Assembly: GCA_004570955.1 (NCBI GenBank) | Contig: SPPL01000002.1 | Location: forward strand, 186,001 to 250,000 | DNA from: Jeotgalicoccus nanhaiensis | Lineage (GTDB): Bacteria > Bacillota > Bacilli > Staphylococcales > Salinicoccaceae | DNA length: 64,000 nucleotides | Direction of reading: 5' to 3' | Shown here: positions 38,668-48,369 of the stretch, in pieces | How positions within the stretch are numbered: position 1 is the stretch's first letter | Layout of the letters: each line of letters starts with the position of its first letter | Translations under genes and position numbers: made by a program | Notes under the pieces: generated by a model | The model's database searches: none | What the model was told of the DNA's origin: nothing | What the model saw: only the letters and a program-made list of their open reading frames with translations

Positions 38668-39270
38668 ATGGCTTTTGAATTACCAAAATTACCATATGCT
38701 TATGATGCTTTAGAACCTCATATCGACAAAGAAACGATGGAGATTCACCACACTAAGCACCATAACACTTATGTAACAAAATTAAACGACGCAGTTAAAG
38801 GTACTGATCTCGAGTCTAAATCGATCGAAGAAATTGTTAAAAACCTAGACGCTGTACCAGAAAACATCAAGACTGCGGTACGTAACAACGGTGGGGGACA
38901 CCTTAACCACTCAATCTTCTGGGAACTGCTTTCTCCAGAGAAAAAAGAATTATCAGGTGAATTAAAAGAAGCAATTGAATCTGCTTTCGGATCAGTTGAC
39001 AAATTTAAAGAAGAATTTGAAGCAGCAGCAGCTGGCCGTTTCGGTTCAGGCTGGGCATGGCTTGTAGTTAACAATGGTAAATTAGAAATTACAAGTACTC
39101 CAAACCAGGACAACCCTGTGTCTGAAGGTAAAACTCCAGTATTCGGTGTCGACGTTTGGGAGCATGCTTACTACCTTAAATACCAAAACAAACGCCCTGA
39201 ATATTTAAGTGCGATTTGGAATGTAGTAAACTGGGACAAAGTTAACGAATTATATCAGGCTGCTAAATAA
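38668..39270 (+). CDS. sodA: Superoxide dismutase [Mn/Fe]
   Basis: SodA converts superoxide to hydrogen peroxide and oxygen. The 200-residue protein has the N-terminal helical hairpin with His27 in [11 protein letters not shown], the NHSIFW motif, and the C-terminal [15 protein letters not shown] with Asp and His ligands. Length is normal. AAGGGAG precedes the ATG. The metal (Mn, Fe or either) cannot be fixed from sequence alone. Confidence 0.97.
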   Translation: MAFELPKLPYAYDALEPHIDKETMEIHHTKHHNTYVTKLNDAVKGTDLESKSIEEIVKNLDAVPENIKTAVRNNGGGHLNHSIFWELLSPEKKELSGELKEAIESAFGSVDKFKEEFEAAAAGRFGSGWAWLVVNNGKLEITSTPNQDNPVSEGKTPVFGVDVWEHAYYLKYQNKRPEYLSAIWNVVNWDKVNELYQAAK

Positions 39271-39280
39271 TACAGCATTG

Positions 39281-39310
39281 AAAGACGGGGATGTATCCCC
39301 GTCTTTTTTT
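39281..39310 (+). terminator. sodA terminator
   Basis: AAAGACGGGGA and TCCCCGTCTTT pair across TGTA, followed by a T-run. Confidence 0.9.
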
Positions 39311-39376
39311 ATTTTAGTATACCGGCACTAAAATATGTTAAAATGATGTGGACTTTATAAAAGGGTTTGATGCAGG

Positions 39377-41560
39377 TTGAAACGGGCAAAAATTAAAAGC
39401 TTGGATGCTATAAATAAACAGGTGCTGAAGTCGCGTATAAATATTATTATGCTGATAATTTTTATATTATTTTTAATTCTTATTATACGTCTTGGCTACC
39501 TGCAGATTGTTCTCGGTGATACGTATCAGGAACAGGTTGAAAATGCGCAGTATGTAGAAATTAATCAGAGTGTGCCGCGCGGGGAGATTTACGATCGAAA
39601 CGGCAATCTTCTTGTCGGCAATACTGCCGAGAAGGCTGTTTATTTTACCAGACACAGAAATATGTCAAATTTCGAAATAATGGACGTTGCAGAAACACTC
39701 AGTACATATATAGATATGGATACTGAAAGTTTATCGCTGCGCGATAAACAGGATTACATTATTAACAATTATCCGAAAGAGCTGTCGGCAATAATGCCTG
39801 AGCAGGTTACACTGCTTGAAAACGGCGGGATTTCCCAGAATGATTTTAATGAAGATGCTTATAACATTATCGATGAAGAATTTGCAGATTCGGTGTTAAG
39901 TGACGAAGATTTAAATATTATTGCTGTATATGTAGAAATGGTATCAGCAAGTGAACTTAATCCTGTAATTATTAAGAGTGAAGATGTTACTGAAGAAGAG
40001 TTCGCCAAAGTTAATGAAGACTTGGATCAGCTGACAGGGATTTCGACCGGCCTCGACTGGCAGCGCGACTATCCTTACGATTCGGCACTTCGTACAGTGC
40101 TCGGTGAAGTATCGACGAACGATGAAGGACTGCCGAGAGAACTCGTTGAATATTACCAGGCGCTCGGTTACTCGCGCAACGACAGAGTAGGAAAATCCTA
40201 TCTTGAGTTCCAGTACGAAGACGTTCTCCGCGGTAAAAAACCGCAGGTGAAATATACGACGGATAAGTCCGGCAGAGTGACCGGTGAGGAAACGATTAAA
40301 GAAGGGAAAGCCGGAGACGACTTGTATCTGACTATAGATATTGAGCTGCAGCTCGAACTTGAAAAAATCGCAGAACATCATTTAACAGGAATCAGGGAAC
40401 TGGCTGAAGAAATTGTTGCGAGGGACGAAAACAGCGGTGATATCGACTATACTATTATTCCAGAATATATCGATACCGTACAGCTGGTCGTCCAGGATCC
40501 GAATAATGGAGATATTCTCGCCATGGTCGGAAAACATATTAATGAAGACGGCGATATCGTTGATTACGATTACGGTACGCTGACTGCAACATACGTGCCC
40601 GGTTCATCCGTCAAGGGGGCCACTGTTGCTACAGGCTACCAGGAGGATGTTCTCGAAGTCGGAGAAACACTGATTGACGAGCCGATGACATTTTCCGGCA
40701 CAGATACTGTAAGTTCCTTCTTTAACCGGAATGATCAGGTGCCGGTCGATGACCAGCGGGCGCTTATGGTTTCATCGAACACTTACATGTTTAAAATCGC
40801 TCTCGCGATTATGGGCGAGGAGTACAGTGCGAACATGCCGCTGCCGACCGATGTAACCGCAGCCGGTTACGCGCTCAGGAACGGACTGAACCAGTTCGGT
40901 CTCGGTGTGTCGACAGGCATTGACCTGCCGAACGAAGCTCGGGGTCTGGCACCGCAGCTGACGAACCCGATGAACTATCTGTACTTAAGTATCGGCCAGT
41001 ATGACACGTATTCAGCTCTGCAGCTGTCACAGTATATGTCGACATTTGCAGCAGACGGCAAACGCGTGCAGCAGCATCTCGCAAAAGAGATTCGCGGAAG
41101 TGATGCCAATGACAAAGGACCCGTATTAAATTCATACGGCACTAACGTTCTGAATACCATTCCGATTTCAGACAGTGAACTGTCTCAAATCCAGGCGGGC
41201 TTCTACGATGTGTTTAACACCCACGATCAGGCGAGAGATATGTACGGAACGGGGTGGGACGCCTACCATGAACTTGAACCGAAAGCTGCTGGGAAAACAG
41301 GTACAGCCGAGAGCTTCAGAGACGGAGATCCTGTTTTAAATCAGACTTATCTCGGATATGCGCCTTACGATAATCCGGATATGGCATTCTCCATCATCTT
41401 CCCGACTATGCCGAGTACAGTGCCGTTTTTCCCGGCTCAGTTCATGGGCCAGGATGTTATACAGAAATATTATGAAATTTATTACGGACAAGCGGAAGAA
41501 TCGCTGTATAATTATGATGCTTCTGACTTTTATTCGCAGCTGGAATATGGACAATATTGA
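39377..41560 (+). CDS. Class B penicillin-binding protein (PBP3/PbpA-like transpeptidase)
   Basis: This membrane-anchored transpeptidase cross-links peptidoglycan. The 727-residue protein has an N-terminal membrane helix (about 22-45), a dimerisation domain beginning with PRGEIYDRNG near 71, and a transpeptidase domain with the active-site SSVK (SxxK) near 415, the SSN (SxN) triad near 467 and KTGTAE near 641. The start is TTG at 39377. Position between sodA and pst matches B. subtilis pbpA (yqgF) and staphylococcal pbp3. It has its own terminator. Confidence 0.93.
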   Translation: MKRAKIKSLDAINKQVLKSRINIIMLIIFILFLILIIRLGYLQIVLGDTYQEQVENAQYVEINQSVPRGEIYDRNGNLLVGNTAEKAVYFTRHRNMSNFEIMDVAETLSTYIDMDTESLSLRDKQDYIINNYPKELSAIMPEQVTLLENGGISQNDFNEDAYNIIDEEFADSVLSDEDLNIIAVYVEMVSASELNPVIIKSEDVTEEEFAKVNEDLDQLTGISTGLDWQRDYPYDSALRTVLGEVSTNDEGLPRELVEYYQALGYSRNDRVGKSYLEFQYEDVLRGKKPQVKYTTDKSGRVTGEETIKEGKAGDDLYLTIDIELQLELEKIAEHHLTGIRELAEEIVARDENSGDIDYTIIPEYIDTVQLVVQDPNNGDILAMVGKHINEDGDIVDYDYGTLTATYVPGSSVKGATVATGYQEDVLEVGETLIDEPMTFSGTDTVSSFFNRNDQVPVDDQRALMVSSNTYMFKIALAIMGEEYSANMPLPTDVTAAGYALRNGLNQFGLGVSTGIDLPNEARGLAPQLTNPMNYLYLSIGQYDTYSALQLSQYMSTFAADGKRVQQHLAKEIRGSDANDKGPVLNSYGTNVLNTIPISDSELSQIQAGFYDVFNTHDQARDMYGTGWDAYHELEPKAAGKTGTAESFRDGDPVLNQTYLGYAPYDNPDMAFSIIFPTMPSTVPFFPAQFMGQDVIQKYYEIYYGQAEESLYNYDASDFYSQLEYGQY

Positions 41561-41568
41561 TTATTTTT

Positions 41569-41601
41569 AAGACCTTAATCCCCGGATTAAGGTCTTTTTT
41601 T
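41569..41601 (+). terminator. PBP gene terminator
   Basis: AAGACCTTAATC and GATTAAGGTCTT pair across CCCG, followed by a T-run. Confidence 0.92.
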
Positions 41602-41605
41602 CATA

Positions 41606-41668
41606 TTTACATAAACTTAACAATTCATTAATTTTACATTTACAATGGTCCGCTAGAATAAGTATGTA
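41606..41668 (+). promoter_or_regulatory. PhoP box and promoter of the pst operon
   Basis: Four direct half-sites with exact 11-bp spacing, TTTACA (41606), TTAACA (41617), TTAATT (41628) and TTTACA (41639), match the PhoP box pattern of TT(A/T/C)ACA repeats every 11 bp. A TATGTA -10-like element at 41663 is 18 bp after the last half-site, which replaces the -35. Phosphate-starvation activation by PhoPR is the inference. Confidence 0.82.
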
Positions 41669-41707
41669 AGATAAATTACTAGACAATTAACTGGAGGAAT
41701 TTTAGCT

Positions 41708-42757
41708 ATGAAGAAGAATTTATTTCTTGCTGCGCTGTTAATGAGCTTAATGTTCATTCTGGCGGCTTGTTCTGATTCAGGATCAGAAGAAGATACTGGC
41801 AGCGAAGATGCTTCAACCGAAGAGGGTACTGAAGAAGGTACTGAAGAAAGCACAGACGAAGAAAATACTGAAGATGCAAGTTCAGAATCGGGGTCATCTG
41901 CAGACGTTACAGGTAATGTAAACGAAGATGACGACCAGATTGCCGGTGAAGGTTCATCTACGGTATTCCCTATACTTAATCTTTTAGTTGAAGACTTTAA
42001 CGCTGACCACGGTGTTGCTGTTGAACTCGGCGGTAACGGTACCGGTTCAGGTTTCAGTGCACTGATCGAAGGCACTGCACAATTTGCTAACGCATCACGC
42101 GGTATCCAGCAAGAAGAAATCGATGCTCTTGAAGACGGCGGCATTGAATGGACAGAATTCCTAGTAGCTACTGACGGTTTGACTGTTGCAGTTAACCCGG
42201 CTAACGACTTTGTAGAAGATTTAACATTCGACGAACTCAAAATGATTTACTCAGGAGAAGCTGAGAATTGGTCTGACGTTCGCGAAGACTTCCCTGAAGA
42301 GCCGATTACTGCATATGGACCGGACCAGTCACACGGTACACACGACTTCTTTAACGAAGAAGTAATGGATGAAGAAGGTGTTCAGGGTCAGCTGATCCAG
42401 GATACCAACCAGGTTGTTTCATCTGTCGTAGGAGATCAGAATGCAATCGGATTCTTCGGTTACAGCTTCTACCAGGAAAACCAGGATTCATTAAAACCGG
42501 TTTCGATTACAGGTCCTGACAGCGAAGAAGCTGTTGAGCCTTCATTCGAAAACGTAATGGATTTCTCTTACCCATTATCCCGTCCGCTTTACGTTTATGC
42601 TGACAATGCTGCAATGGAAGACAACGAGACATTCCACACATTCCTGGAATACACACTTAAGAACTCGCAGTCTGCTGCAGAAGAAGTTGGATATGTACCA
42701 CTTGAAGACGAAGCGCTTGAAGAGGAACTTTCTAAACTTCCAAACCTGGAACAATAA
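41708..42757 (+). CDS. pstS: Phosphate ABC transporter substrate-binding lipoprotein
   Basis: PstS captures phosphate outside the membrane. The 349-residue protein has a lipoprotein signal ending LAAC (Cys21), a low-complexity Glu/Ser/Asp/Thr linker (about 22-75) and a phosphate-binding domain with AGEGSSTVFPI and GGNGTGSGFSAL loops and NASRGIQ. The long acidic linker is unusual in extent but common in lipoproteins of salt-tolerant cocci. GGAGGAA precedes the ATG. Confidence 0.95.
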   Translation: MKKNLFLAALLMSLMFILAACSDSGSEEDTGSEDASTEEGTEEGTEESTDEENTEDASSESGSSADVTGNVNEDDDQIAGEGSSTVFPILNLLVEDFNADHGVAVELGGNGTGSGFSALIEGTAQFANASRGIQQEEIDALEDGGIEWTEFLVATDGLTVAVNPANDFVEDLTFDELKMIYSGEAENWSDVREDFPEEPITAYGPDQSHGTHDFFNEEVMDEEGVQGQLIQDTNQVVSSVVGDQNAIGFFGYSFYQENQDSLKPVSITGPDSEEAVEPSFENVMDFSYPLSRPLYVYADNAAMEDNETFHTFLEYTLKNSQSAAEEVGYVPLEDEALEEELSKLPNLEQ

Positions 42758-42778
42758 GAAGATAAAATCTTATAACAG

Positions 42779-42812
42779 ATGGACGGGGAGGCTTTTATCC
42801 CGTCCATTTTTA
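42779..42812 (+). terminator. Attenuating terminator between pstS and pstC
   Basis: ATGGACGGG and CCCGTCCAT pair across a short loop and are followed by TTTTT. It lies inside the pst operon, so it should lower expression of the membrane components relative to PstS. Confidence 0.82.
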
Positions 42813-42831
42813 AAGTAAAGAGAGGCTTATG

Positions 42832-43755
42832 ATGAGCAGTAAAAATATTAGAGAACAAATCATTAAAAATACAAGAAATAAATCCAGTGTGTTTGAGAGA
42901 ATGATTCCAGTCATTTTACTATTAATAACTTCAATCTCCATTCTCGCTACTATTGGTATTCTGTACACGTTACTTTCAGAGTCATTTGAGTTTTTCTCCC
43001 GGGTGCCTATTACTGAATTCCTGACTTCAGCTACATGGCAGCCTTACGTCGGTGACGGGGAGTGGGGAATATGGGCACTCATTATGGGTACGCTTAAAAT
43101 TGTAGTCATTGCAGTTATTTTCGCTGTGCCGATCGGCCTTGGCGCTGCTGTCTACTTGAGTGAATACGCAACTGAAAGAGTCAGACGTATTATTAAACCT
43201 ATTTTAGAAGTGCTTGCAGGTATTCCGACAGTAGTTTACGGTTTCTTTGCAATTAATTTTGTCAACCCTATCCTCCAGGGTATATATAGCGGTTTTGGTT
43301 TATACAATGCAGTTTCTGCCGGGATCGTAGTCGGTATTATGATTATCCCGATGATCGCAAGTTTAAGTGAAGATGCTATGAGTTCAGTGCCAAGAGCGAT
43401 GAGAGAAGGTTCGCTCGGCATGGGAGCAACGCGCTTCGAAACAGCAGTCCGGGTAGTTATTCCGGCAGCCTTTTCCGGAATTGTCGCTTCATTTGTACTG
43501 GCAATTTCACGCGCGATTGGTGAAACAATGATCGTTTCCATTGCGGCCGGTTCAACACCGAATGCAAGTTTTGATGTCACAGAGCCCCTGCAGACGATGA
43601 CAGGGTTTATCGTTCAGATCACTTCCGGAGATTCCGCTTTCGGCACTGACTTATATTACAGCCTGTTTGCGGTCGGTATGACGCTGTTCGTTATGACTCT
43701 CTTAATGAACGTGATTGCATCGTGGTTTAAGAAGAGATTTAAGGAGGAGTACTAA
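42832..43755 (+). CDS. pstC: Phosphate ABC transporter permease PstC
   Basis: One of the two Pst permeases. The 307-residue protein has six predicted helices and the EAA-like loop with AMREGSLGMGATRFET near 183-198. Of two adjacent ATG codons (42829 and 42832), the second has better spacing from AGAGAGG. pstA follows after 2 nt. Confidence 0.95.
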   Translation: MSSKNIREQIIKNTRNKSSVFERMIPVILLLITSISILATIGILYTLLSESFEFFSRVPITEFLTSATWQPYVGDGEWGIWALIMGTLKIVVIAVIFAVPIGLGAAVYLSEYATERVRRIIKPILEVLAGIPTVVYGFFAINFVNPILQGIYSGFGLYNAVSAGIVVGIMIIPMIASLSEDAMSSVPRAMREGSLGMGATRFETAVRVVIPAAFSGIVASFVLAISRAIGETMIVSIAAGSTPNASFDVTEPLQTMTGFIVQITSGDSAFGTDLYYSLFAVGMTLFVMTLLMNVIASWFKKRFKEEY

Positions 43756-43757
43756 TA

Positions 43758-44636
43758 ATGACGTTGATAGATAAAGATATTATTGCAGGAAAACGTTCCG
43801 GCAGACAATCTAAAAACCAAATTTTTAAATGGCTATTCTTCCTCTGCACGATGTTCGGTCTCGCAGTTCTGATTATGCTGATTACAGACACGCTGATGGA
43901 TGGCTGGGACCAGCTGAATATGGATTTCTTAACGAGCTTTAACTCCAGCAGAGCTGAGAATGCAGGTTTCTTCGGCGCTATAATCGGTTCGCTCTGGCTG
44001 ATGCTCGTGACCACACCGGTTGCTATCATTTTGTCAGTCGGCACAGCTTTATATTTAGAAGAATATGCACCAAAAAATAAATTTACAGATTTCATAAAAA
44101 TAAATATATCAAATCTCGCAGGAGTCCCTTCAGTCGTCTTCGGTCTTCTCGGCCTTGCAATGTTCGTGAGAGCACTTGCCCTAGGCAACTCTGTCCTTGC
44201 TGCAGGTCTGACGCTCGCTTTAATGATACTTCCAGTGATTGTTGTTGCATCACAGGAAGCAATACGCGCAGTGCCTGCCTCAGTCCGGGAAGCTTCAATC
44301 GGCATGGGAGCCACTAAATGGCAGACAGTCTCAAGAATCATCTTGCCGGCGGCAATCCCCGGTATTATCACGGGTATTATTTTAGCTATTTCACGTGCTA
44401 TCGGGGAAACAGCACCCCTCGTAGTTATTGGAGTTCCGACGACGCTGCTCGTGACGCCTAACAGCATATTTGACTCATTTCAGGCAATGCCGATGCAGAT
44501 TTACAGCTGGGTTAAAATGCCGAATGAAGAATTCCAATACATCGCAGCAGCAGGAATTATCGTTCTTCTAGTCATCTTGCTTCTGATGAACTCAGTCGCA
44601 ATCTTTATCCGCAATAAGTTTTCGAAAAGATATTAA
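43758..44636 (+). CDS. pstA: Phosphate ABC transporter permease PstA
   Basis: The second Pst permease, 292 residues with six predicted helices and the EAA-like loop SVREASIGMGATKWQT near 176-191. AAGGAGG lies 7 nt before the ATG, within the end of pstC. A cytoplasmic basic N-terminus precedes the first helix. Confidence 0.95.
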   Translation: MTLIDKDIIAGKRSGRQSKNQIFKWLFFLCTMFGLAVLIMLITDTLMDGWDQLNMDFLTSFNSSRAENAGFFGAIIGSLWLMLVTTPVAIILSVGTALYLEEYAPKNKFTDFIKINISNLAGVPSVVFGLLGLAMFVRALALGNSVLAAGLTLALMILPVIVVASQEAIRAVPASVREASIGMGATKWQTVSRIILPAAIPGIITGIILAISRAIGETAPLVVIGVPTTLLVTPNSIFDSFQAMPMQIYSWVKMPNEEFQYIAAAGIIVLLVILLLMNSVAIFIRNKFSKRY

Positions 44637-44657
44637 TTTTTAAGAGGAGTTTTATAA

Positions 44658-45500
44658 ATGGCAGAACTAAACAGTGTTAAAACTAAAGTAAACATTGGTA
44701 CTCAGGCAGCGGACGCAAAAAGACAAACAATCATTCAGGAAGATAAAGAAATTGTTTTTCAGTCTAACAACTTTAATCTCTGGTACGGTGACAACCATGC
44801 ACTCCAGGATATTAATTTAACTTTCCACGAAAACGACATCAACGCTATCATCGGACCGTCAGGCTGCGGTAAATCGACTTTTGTTAAATCTTTAAACCGT
44901 ATGACGGAATTAGTGCCGATTGTCCGGACAGAAGGTGATATCCAGTTCCGGGGGGATGATATTTTCACGAGCGGCATGTCTGTGGAAGAATTAAGAACAC
45001 GTGTCGGCATGGTTTTCCAAAAACCGAATCCTTTCCCTAAATCAATTTATGATAATGTGGCTTACGGTCCGCGTGTTCACGGCATTAAAAAGAAATCCGT
45101 TCTCGATGAAGTGGTAGAGAAATCATTGCGCAGCGCATCGATCTGGGACGAAGTCAAAGACCGTCTTAATGACAATGCAGACGGCTTATCAGGCGGACAG
45201 CAGCAGCGAATCTGTATCGCACGTGCACTTGCAGTAGAGCCTGAGGTTATTTTAATGGATGAGCCGACAAGTGCCCTCGATCCGATTTCAACAACTAAAA
45301 TTGAGGATTTAATGCAGGAACTTAAAAAAGATTACAGTATCATTATCGTGACGCATAACATGCAGCAGGCTGCACGGGTATCCGACAGAACTTCTTTCTT
45401 CTACCAGGGCTACGTCGTTGAATCAGATGATACGAATGTGATTTTTGAGAATCCTTCTGATAAACGTACAGAAGATTACGTTTCAGGCAGATTCGGCTAA
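44658..45500 (+). CDS. pstB: Phosphate ABC transporter ATP-binding protein PstB
   Basis: PstB powers phosphate uptake. The 280-residue protein has Walker [10 protein letters not shown] near 74, the signature [15 protein letters not shown] near 176 and Walker [14 protein letters not shown] near 196. A 35-residue N-terminal extension rich in Lys and Gln precedes the ABC core. Only one pstB is present, unlike the two in B. subtilis. phoU starts 2 nt after the stop. Confidence 0.97.
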   Translation: MAELNSVKTKVNIGTQAADAKRQTIIQEDKEIVFQSNNFNLWYGDNHALQDINLTFHENDINAIIGPSGCGKSTFVKSLNRMTELVPIVRTEGDIQFRGDDIFTSGMSVEELRTRVGMVFQKPNPFPKSIYDNVAYGPRVHGIKKKSVLDEVVEKSLRSASIWDEVKDRLNDNADGLSGGQQQRICIARALAVEPEVILMDEPTSALDPISTTKIEDLMQELKKDYSIIIVTHNMQQAARVSDRTSFFYQGYVVESDDTNVIFENPSDKRTEDYVSGRFG

Positions 45501-45502
45501 AA

Positions 45503-46156
45503 ATGACTGTCTATCGTGAAAAATTCCAGCAAGAACTGGACGCACTGATTGGCGAATGTATAAAACTTGGGGAAGAATGTCACAAAAGACTTGCGGGAAC
45601 TGTGGAAGTACTTCTTGCAGATGATATCGAAGATGCGCGGAAAGTCGTCCGCAATGATGCTGAGATTAATAAAATGGAAGCTGATGTAAATGCTCATGCG
45701 ATTAATTTAATTACTACCCAGCAGCCTGTTGCCACGGACTTAAGAACGATTATTTCCTGCATTAAAATTGCTGATAATCTCGAACGGATAGGGGATAATA
45801 TAAGTAATGTGGCAGAAGTCCGAAAGCGTATTAAAATTACAAATGAACGGACGCTGCTCCGTTTTAAAACAATGGAACGTCTGGCGTCATTAATGCTGGA
45901 AGACGTTTACACCGCCTTTAAAAAATCGGATCTTGATCTGCTCGATGAAATTATTTTAAGAGACCAGGATATCGATGCGGTATTCGTTCAGATTACCACT
46001 TCGGATATTTTCGAAGAATCCGATGCTTTTTTAACAGGTCAGATACAGCTGACCGCAAAATATCTTGAACGTATCGGCGATCACATTAAAAGTATTGCGG
46101 AACACATTTACTATATTCACACCGGCGACCCATATGAAAAATACAAGAGCGAATAA
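45503..46156 (+). CDS. phoU: Phosphate signalling regulator PhoU
   Basis: PhoU links the Pst transporter to the PhoR kinase and restrains phosphate uptake. The 217-residue all-helical protein has two three-helix repeats, each with the EDxIN/DN-LERIGDxxxNI motif: CIKIADNLERIGDNISN and AKYLERIGDHIKSIAE. The start follows pstS-C-A-B with no good independent ribosome binding site, so translation is probably coupled to pstB. Confidence 0.96.
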   Translation: MTVYREKFQQELDALIGECIKLGEECHKRLAGTVEVLLADDIEDARKVVRNDAEINKMEADVNAHAINLITTQQPVATDLRTIISCIKIADNLERIGDNISNVAEVRKRIKITNERTLLRFKTMERLASLMLEDVYTAFKKSDLDLLDEIILRDQDIDAVFVQITTSDIFEESDAFLTGQIQLTAKYLERIGDHIKSIAEHIYYIHTGDPYEKYKSE

Positions 46157-46158
46157 GA

Positions 46159-46190
46159 ACAGCCTCCAGTAATTCTGGAGGTTTTTTCTA
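46159..46190 (+). terminator. pst-phoU operon terminator
   Basis: CCTCCAG and CTGGAGG pair across TAATT, followed by TTTTTTC. Confidence 0.85.
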
Positions 46191-46242
46191 TATTCATATA
46201 GAATAACTGTAAGCAAGAAATAAATAGTGAGGGGTTATTAAT

Positions 46243-46815
46243 ATGTCTAAAAAAGAGTTGCGCCAAAATATGATCAGCACTTTAAAATCTATGGACAAAG
46301 ATGCCAAATCAAAAGCTGAAGACAGCATTACAGCGCACGCTAAAGATTTTATTCAAAAGCATGCTTTTAAAAGTGTGGGGATAGTCCTGCCGATGAAAAT
46401 AGAATACGACACCTGGAAATTAATTGATGAACTGCTTGACTCAGGTATTGAGGTATACTCCCCGCAGTGTCATTACGATGACAAATCGATGACTTTCCAC
46501 CGCCTGACGTCAAAAGAAGAAGCCACGCTTGATGAGAAAAATATTCCGATTCCAAATCCCGAAGCACCGGTCAACAACGATGTGGACCTGCTAATTGTGC
46601 CGGGGCTGATATTCAGCACGGACGGATACCGGATCGGTTACGGCGGAGGCTTTTACGACCGTTTCCTGACGAGTTTTAAAGGCAGTACGGCTTCTTTAAT
46701 CTTCAGCGAACAGCTGGGAGAGACTATCGTCATGGAACATGACCTGCCTGTCGATACTCTGATTACCGACAAAGAGATATTGAGTGTAAAAGCAGTGAGA
46801 GAACATGAAGAATAA
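46243..46815 (+). CDS. 5-formyltetrahydrofolate cyclo-ligase family protein (YqgN)
   Basis: This enzyme converts 5-formyl-THF to methenyl-THF using ATP. The 190-residue protein has the N-terminal basic stretch KKELRQNMI, and the family signature GYRIGYGGGFYDRFL near 130-144 (substrate and Mg binding). Length is normal. GAGGGG precedes the ATG. gluP overlaps by 11 nt, the Bacillus/Staphylococcus arrangement, though rpmG is not found between phoU and this gene. Confidence 0.92.
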   Translation: MSKKELRQNMISTLKSMDKDAKSKAEDSITAHAKDFIQKHAFKSVGIVLPMKIEYDTWKLIDELLDSGIEVYSPQCHYDDKSMTFHRLTSKEEATLDEKNIPIPNPEAPVNNDVDLLIVPGLIFSTDGYRIGYGGGFYDRFLTSFKGSTASLIFSEQLGETIVMEHDLPVDTLITDKEILSVKAVREHEE

Positions 46816-48214
46816 ATGGCAGGCAGCATTTGAAGTTGCGAAATATACAAACTATGACTTTCTTCATTATGACCAGGATACAGACATGATCTGGCTGAAA
46901 GACCGCAAAAAGAAAACACTGCTGTGCCTTTTGGATATGGATTTATCCGATCGTGAACTGGAGTCGATTACTGATAACATCTTCAACTCCGCGGATAATC
47001 TTTCAGCAATTGCAGGTTTTCCTGTTAAGACAATTAACCTGTACCATTTAACTGAAAAAAAATTCACGCGCAAGTTTAAGTCGAAAACATTGAGAGTCAA
47101 TCACAGAACCGTCAGTAATCTCGAGAAAATTATATCAAATCCATTTTATAAAATTGATATGAAATATAAAAAACCGAAAGATGATGCATTTTATAAGCGA
47201 AGATTAATGTCGCGCCATCCTTTTGAAAAGTATATGATTAAATTTACACCGATGACGCTCTTGTTCGTAACATTAAATACCATTGTCCTGTTAATTAATT
47301 TGATATTTGTTCATCTGTTTAATACTTATGAATTGACCAATCTTCTCGCAGTCAGCCATTACGAAGTTGCATCCGGTGAATATTACCGGCTGGTTACGAG
47401 CACCTTCTTGCACGTCGGAGTCAGTCATTTTCTTTTTAATATTTTTGCGCTGTACATACTCGGCAAATTCGTTGAAGGAATATATACACCGTGGCATCTG
47501 CTGATAACTTATCTTGCAGCAGGTACGATTTCGAGTCTTTTTTCTCTCGTATTTATTACAGAAGGTATTTCCCTCGGAGCGAGCGGGGCGGTTTACGGTC
47601 TGCTCGGTTTAATCATTGTACATTTATTAATTACGAGAAAAATCAAAGCAAAACTGCTTATCCAGATTATCGCAGTATTCGCAGCAGTTTCAGTCTTATC
47701 GATGTTTGTAGCAAATGTTAATCATTATGCACATATCGGCGGTCTGATTACAGGCGTACTCCTCGGGGTAATATTTAATTTCCGCCGGGTTAAATTAAAA
47801 TATACGATTATTGCTGCGGCAGTGCTGATTTTATTCACCATGTTCAGCCATTACGGCATGAACCGGCAGACATCGATTCATCCTATGGACGACGAAGCAC
47901 TGTACTATTATGAAAAAGGCGATTACGACGCGGCCCTTGCAGTTGTTAATAATTCGATTAACAAAGATGCGGCAACAGATATGACTTACTATTTACTCGG
48001 AAAGCTGTATATAGAAGCAGGAGATGAGAAAAAAGGCCAGCAGTACGTCGATCAGAGCTATGAGATGGATCCGTCCAATGAACTTGCGGCAAAAGAAAAA
48101 ATACTCGAGTTCCGCAAGAATCAGGACTATGACAATATGAATGCAGCCATAGACAAACTGGAAACACCAGTCGAAGATGAGGAACTGCAGATTTTAATTG
48201 ATGAAGCGAATTAA
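46805..48214 (+). CDS. gluP: GluP-type rhomboid intramembrane serine protease with TPR tail
   Basis: GluP (YqgP) cleaves membrane proteins within the bilayer; in B. subtilis it acts in membrane protein quality control with FtsH. The 469-residue protein has a soluble N-terminal domain (about 1-140), a six- or seven-helix rhomboid core with the catalytic GASGAVYGLLG near 259-269 and the partner His in NHYAHIGGLITG near 305-316, and two C-terminal TPR-like repeats (about 360-440). Catalytic residues are intact. Confidence 0.93.
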   Translation: MKNKWQAAFEVAKYTNYDFLHYDQDTDMIWLKDRKKKTLLCLLDMDLSDRELESITDNIFNSADNLSAIAGFPVKTINLYHLTEKKFTRKFKSKTLRVNHRTVSNLEKIISNPFYKIDMKYKKPKDDAFYKRRLMSRHPFEKYMIKFTPMTLLFVTLNTIVLLINLIFVHLFNTYELTNLLAVSHYEVASGEYYRLVTSTFLHVGVSHFLFNIFALYILGKFVEGIYTPWHLLITYLAAGTISSLFSLVFITEGISLGASGAVYGLLGLIIVHLLITRKIKAKLLIQIIAVFAAVSVLSMFVANVNHYAHIGGLITGVLLGVIFNFRRVKLKYTIIAAAVLILFTMFSHYGMNRQTSIHPMDDEALYYYEKGDYDAALAVVNNSINKDAATDMTYYLLGKLYIEAGDEKKGQQYVDQSYEMDPSNELAAKEKILEFRKNQDYDNMNAAIDKLETPVEDEELQILIDEAN

Positions 48215-48230
48215 TATATAGAAAAGCATT

Positions 48231-48259
48231 AAAGAGGCTGATAACGGCCTCTTTTTTTA
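48231..48259 (+). terminator. yqgN-gluP terminator
   Basis: AAAGAGGC and GCCTCTTT pair across an 8-nt loop, followed by a T-run. Confidence 0.85.
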
Positions 48260-48283
48260 TGTTTTCAAAAAGTATATTAACTA

Positions 48284-48327
48284 TATGTATAATTATACTT
48301 GATTATGTAATTTTATGATGTTAGTAT
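48284..48327 (+). promoter_or_regulatory. Candidate ARG box and promoter of argGH
   Basis: TTGATT (48299-48304) and TAGTAT (48322-48327) are 17 bp apart. Overlapping the -35, TATGTATAATTATACTTG (48284-48301) contains the perfect palindrome GTATAATTATAC and agrees with most positions of the ArgR/AhrC ARG-box pattern. ArgR repression in arginine excess would fit the operon; the match is imperfect. Confidence 0.45.
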
Positions 48328-48369
48328 TTAAATTATCAATTAATTAAAAAAACTTATGAGGTGACATAT

